From NCBI RefSeq assembly GCF_007828865.1, contig NZ_VIVK01000001.1, positions 5,456,001-5,520,000 of the forward strand: DNA of 64,000 nt, read 5' to 3'. This document shows, piece after piece, positions 61,744-64,000 of the stretch. Source of the stretch: Kribbella amoyensis (GTDB lineage Bacteria; Actinomycetota; Actinomycetes; Propionibacteriales; Kribbellaceae). The position numbers were made by a program, and so were the translations under genes. The notes beneath the pieces are model-generated. The model saw only the letters and a program-made list of their open reading frames with translations, made no database searches and was not told where the DNA came from. Every line of letters starts with the position of its first letter. Within the stretch, counting starts at the first letter, position 1.

Positions 61744-62781
61744 ATGTCAACGCCTAGGACCGAGGTGCCGACGGCCCGGACGAGGGCCTGGCTCGTCCGG
61801 ATCGGCCGGGTCCTCCTGGTGGCGGTACTGTCCTGGCTGGCCCTGCGGCTGATTCGCGGGATCGATTGGGACAAGGTCCTGTCGGCCATCACCGACCTCG
61901 CGTGGTGGCAGGCCGTCGTCCTCGTCCTGGCCGGCGTTCTGCGGCTCGCGGTGCTGTCCGGTGTGCTCTTCGTCCTGATCGAGACTCTGCGCTACCCGCA
62001 GGCGCTGGCGAACGAGTCCGCGGGGGCGGCCGTCTCCACGATCGCCCCCGATCCGAGCGATGTCGTGGTCCGGCTGGCGATGTTCCGGTCGTGGCGGATC
62101 GAGACCACCTCGGCCACGTCCGGTCTGACGCTCAGGATTCTCGGCTTCTACGTCGTCCGCCTCGCCGTGCCGGTCCTCGGCTTCGTGCTCTTCTGGATCG
62201 CGCGCGAGTACTCCAGCGGCTTCTCCTGGCTGGCCCTCGTCGGCGGAACCGGGGCACTGTTGCTGCTCGGAGGACTGGTTCTCGCTCTCAGAGCCGCCAA
62301 GAGCGCCGCTTTCGTCGGGTCGACCCTGGGGAAGGTCGTCGGCGGCCTGCGCCCGGCCGGCGGCGGGCCGGAGATCTGGAGCGGCCGGGTCGTCGAGTTC
62401 CAGTCACACAGCGCCGACCGGGTCCGCCGCCACGGGGCCACCGCCGCGCTGGTACTCCTGCTGTACGTGCTGGTCGAGACCGGCGTCCTCATCACCTGCC
62501 TGTCGTTCGCCGGCGTTCGGATCGACCCGGGCATCGTGCTGGTGCTCGGCTGCAGCTTCCTCGTCGTCTATCCGATGAACGGCCTTCCGATGATGGGACT
62601 GGGCGTTCTCGACGCCGCCTACATCGCCTTCGTGACCGACTACAGCGATCTCGATCCGACCGATCTGCTCGGCGGCATGATCGTCTGGCGCCTGACGGTC
62701 CAGGTCCTGCCGGTGCTCTTGGGATTGACGACACTCGCGTGGTGGCGGCGGACGACCGGAGCGTCGGCGGAGTCGGCGTAG
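61744..62781 (+). CDS. Flippase-like integral membrane protein (LPG_synthase_TM/UPF0104)
   Basis: This 345-aa protein has about seven or eight hydrophobic helices. Features of the lysylphosphatidylglycerol-synthase membrane domain family include SAITDLAWWQAVVLVLAG, ESAGAAVSTIAPDPSDVVVRLA and the C-terminal NGLPMMGLGVLDAAYIAF. It lacks the soluble aminoacyl-transfer domain of MprF, so it may act as a lipid flippase or an isoprenoid-linked sugar partner. ATG 61744 is the only good start. It converges on the SHOCT gene across a strong hairpin. Confidence 0.8.
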   Translation: MSTPRTEVPTARTRAWLVRIGRVLLVAVLSWLALRLIRGIDWDKVLSAITDLAWWQAVVLVLAGVLRLAVLSGVLFVLIETLRYPQALANESAGAAVSTIAPDPSDVVVRLAMFRSWRIETTSATSGLTLRILGFYVVRLAVPVLGFVLFWIAREYSSGFSWLALVGGTGALLLLGGLVLALRAAKSAAFVGSTLGKVVGGLRPAGGGPEIWSGRVVEFQSHSADRVRRHGATAALVLLLYVLVETGVLITCLSFAGVRIDPGIVLVLGCSFLVVYPMNGLPMMGLGVLDAAYIAFVTDYSDLDPTDLLGGMIVWRLTVQVLPVLLGLTTLAWWRRTTGASAESA

Positions 62782-62785
62782 TCAG

Positions 62786-62813
62786 GGTGCGGCGGCGTCG
62801 AGGCCGCCGCACC
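62786..62813. terminator. Strong bidirectional hairpin between convergent genes
   Basis: GGTGCGGCGGC (62786-62796) pairs perfectly with GCCGCCGCACC (62803-62813) around a 6-base loop. It sits between the flippase-like gene and the SHOCT gene, and can serve both. There is no long T-run on either side, as is common in high-GC actinomycetes. Confidence 0.8.
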
Positions 62814-62825
62814 TTCCGGGGGGAC

Positions 62826-63203
62826 TCACACGCCGAGTGCCTTGGCCTTGAGGACGTCGAACTCGGACGCGGAGATGATGCCACTGTCCAGCAGCGAGCG
62901 AGCCTTCTCGATCTGGTCCGGCGCGGACGTGCCGGCGACCTGCCTGATGTAGGTCTCCTGGCGCTCTTGGGCCTCCCGATAGCTTCCCGCCGATCGCTCC
63001 GCCATGCCCTTGCCCTTGACGACGACGTAGACCAGCGCGGTCAGCAGGGGCAGGACGAACAGCCCGAGGATCCACAACGCCTTCGCGCCGCCGGAAGCTG
63101 TCCGATCGCGGAACAGGTCGGCCACGATCGAGAACATGGTGATCAGGTAGGCCGCGAAGCCGAAACCGATGACGATGAACCAGACGACGTCCCAGAATGA
63201 CAT
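62826..63203 (-). CDS. PLDc_N/SHOCT membrane protein, 125 aa
   Basis: Two hydrophobic segments lie in residues about 5-28 and 45-65 (ALWILGLFVLPLLTALVYVV), forming the phospholipase D-nuclease N-terminal domain. A linker leads to a C-terminal SHOCT motif: QIEKARSLLDSGIISASEFD ... KAKAL. SHOCT domains mediate oligomerisation. ATG 63203 has gaggaagg upstream. Function unknown; such proteins are common in actinomycetes. Confidence 0.88.
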   Translation of the reverse strand: MSFWDVVWFIVIGFGFAAYLITMFSIVADLFRDRTASGGAKALWILGLFVLPLLTALVYVVVKGKGMAERSAGSYREAQERQETYIRQVAGTSAPDQIEKARSLLDSGIISASEFDVLKAKALGV

Positions 63204-63305
63204 GGCACTTCCTTCCTCGAGGGGCTGTTGCGTCGCCAGTGTGTTGGCGCGGCGTTCGCCCTGCCTCACCTCACAGGGGTGAATTGACCGGCCACTTCGC
63301 GTCGC

Positions 63306-63791
63306 TCAGTCCGCGAAGACGGCACGGATCGCCGCGTCCTGCTCGTCGCTCAGCAGCGCGAGGATCAGCTGGGGATGGTCGGCCGCGAAGGCGTCCCGGA
63401 TCGTGTCGATCACGCCCGCCGGCGCGAGCACGAACAGGGCCGACGTCCCGGGGGTGACCTCGTCGCGAACCTGATGCACGAAGCGGTCACAGATCCCGAC
63501 GTCCTGCAGCGAAGCCGACAGCGTTCCGCTGACCGCGCCGACGGCGGCACCGACCAGCGGAACGAAGAAGATCACGCCGAGCAGAAGACCCCACAACGAG
63601 GTGACCGATCCGTCCTGGCCGGTGCGGCCGGCGATCCGGCCGGTCGAGGGCTTCGGCCGCCCATCGACCCACGACACAGTGACGGCGTCGTGGACGCCGA
63701 GAAGGTGGCCTGCGGCAAGAACGCTCAACACTTCAGCGGCCTTGTCAGCGCCCTTCGGAGAGTCGAACCTCCAAACGGTCAACGCGCCCAT
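63306..63791 (-). CDS. DUF1269 family protein, 161 aa
   Basis: It begins MGALTVWRFDSPKGADKAAE, typical of DUF1269, with a glycine-rich hydrophobic stretch GLLLGVIFFVPLVGAAVGAV (about residues 72-91) that may insert in the membrane. The second half has SALFVLAPAGVIDTIRDAF. ATG 63791 is chosen over a frame start at 63821. Members often respond to stress, but no function is established. Confidence 0.85.
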   Translation of the reverse strand: MGALTVWRFDSPKGADKAAEVLSVLAAGHLLGVHDAVTVSWVDGRPKPSTGRIAGRTGQDGSVTSLWGLLLGVIFFVPLVGAAVGAVSGTLSASLQDVGICDRFVHQVRDEVTPGTSALFVLAPAGVIDTIRDAFAADHPQLILALLSDEQDAAIRAVFAD

Positions 63792-64000
63792 GGATCGTTC
63801 CCTTCGGCGTCGCGAGCGCACCGGCGCTCCCGTTGGTCCGGGGCCGGCCCAACCACTCTGCTCAACCCGGACACCTCAGGACGTCGCCCGATTCGGGTGA
63901 GATCCGCCCTGGCCCCTGGGTGGAGCAGATGCCGAGCCGGGTGCCGAGCCGAGTTCCTGGACGTGGAGACGGTGTCGTTCGAGGCTCCCGGCGCGAACGG

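Noticed and set aside
63792..64000. Open frames at the right end of the window
   Set aside because: No frame shows coding bias or a recognisable protein in these last 209 bases.

Overview
The window is high-GC actinobacterial DNA. The signs are strong G/C preference at third codon positions, many GTG and TTG starts, stop/start overlaps of the ATGA, GTGA and TGATG kind, probable leaderless promoters, XRE-DUF5753 and DUF6879 genes, and a fatty-acid locus ordered as in Mycobacterium. A soil actinomycete near Propionibacteriales (Kribbella-like) is a reasonable guess, but the genus is not proven by anything seen here.

Left part (1-29990) looks like chromosomal backbone. After the end of a GH51 arabinofuranosidase come a GNAT gene and a GntR regulator, then a translationally coupled peptide-uptake operon on the minus strand (substrate-binding protein, two permeases, two ATPases, gamma-glutamyltransferase). 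Next are a GNAT gene, a coupled SWIM/SNF2 pair behind an ABC exporter with a divergent TetR regulator, and a TetR-controlled heterodimeric ABC exporter ending in a strong terminator. A nucleoside hydrolase follows, preceded by an unknown gene broken by one TAG codon. Then comes a fatty-acid module: MaoC dehydratase, FabG4-like reductase, thiolase and TetR, with a divergent acyl-CoA dehydrogenase.

Middle part (about 29990-44800) is an accessory island. It starts with a phage-type integrase carrying two one-base frameshifts. A complete IS256-family element with an 8-bp target duplication sits just upstream of that integrase. The cargo includes a two-gene cassette (long coiled-coil protein plus DUF4041/GIY-YIG nuclease) that is the best candidate here for an undescribed defence system. 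It also holds an XRE-DUF5753/DUF6879 regulatory group with tiny partner genes, a protein with three HTH-like segments, a nuclease-like gene cut by a complete IS3-family element, a two-component system, an IS3 remnant, and a phosphotransferase/P-loop kinase pair. A small protein of SIGSVGS repeats lies at the right edge.

Right part (45282-64000) opens with a sulfur cluster. A divergent ArsR regulator fused to a rhodanese domain faces a five-gene operon: ArsM-like methyltransferase, persulfide-dioxygenase-like MBL/rhodanese protein, MFS transporter, cysteine desulfurase and rhodanese. Two identical-format operators (TCAAG-N6-CTTGA), exactly 42 bp apart, lie over the divergent promoters. A glutamate/peptide module follows: glutaminase, SLC13 transporter, AbgT transporter, frameshifted M17 aminopeptidase, and a divergent M20 amidohydrolase. 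The window closes with a large LuxR-type STAND regulator, a flippase-like membrane protein, a strong convergent hairpin, and two small membrane-associated genes.

Coordinates and start choices were read by eye. No database search, alignment or composition calculation was run. Four lesions (one nonsense codon and three one-base indels) could be real decay or assembly errors.
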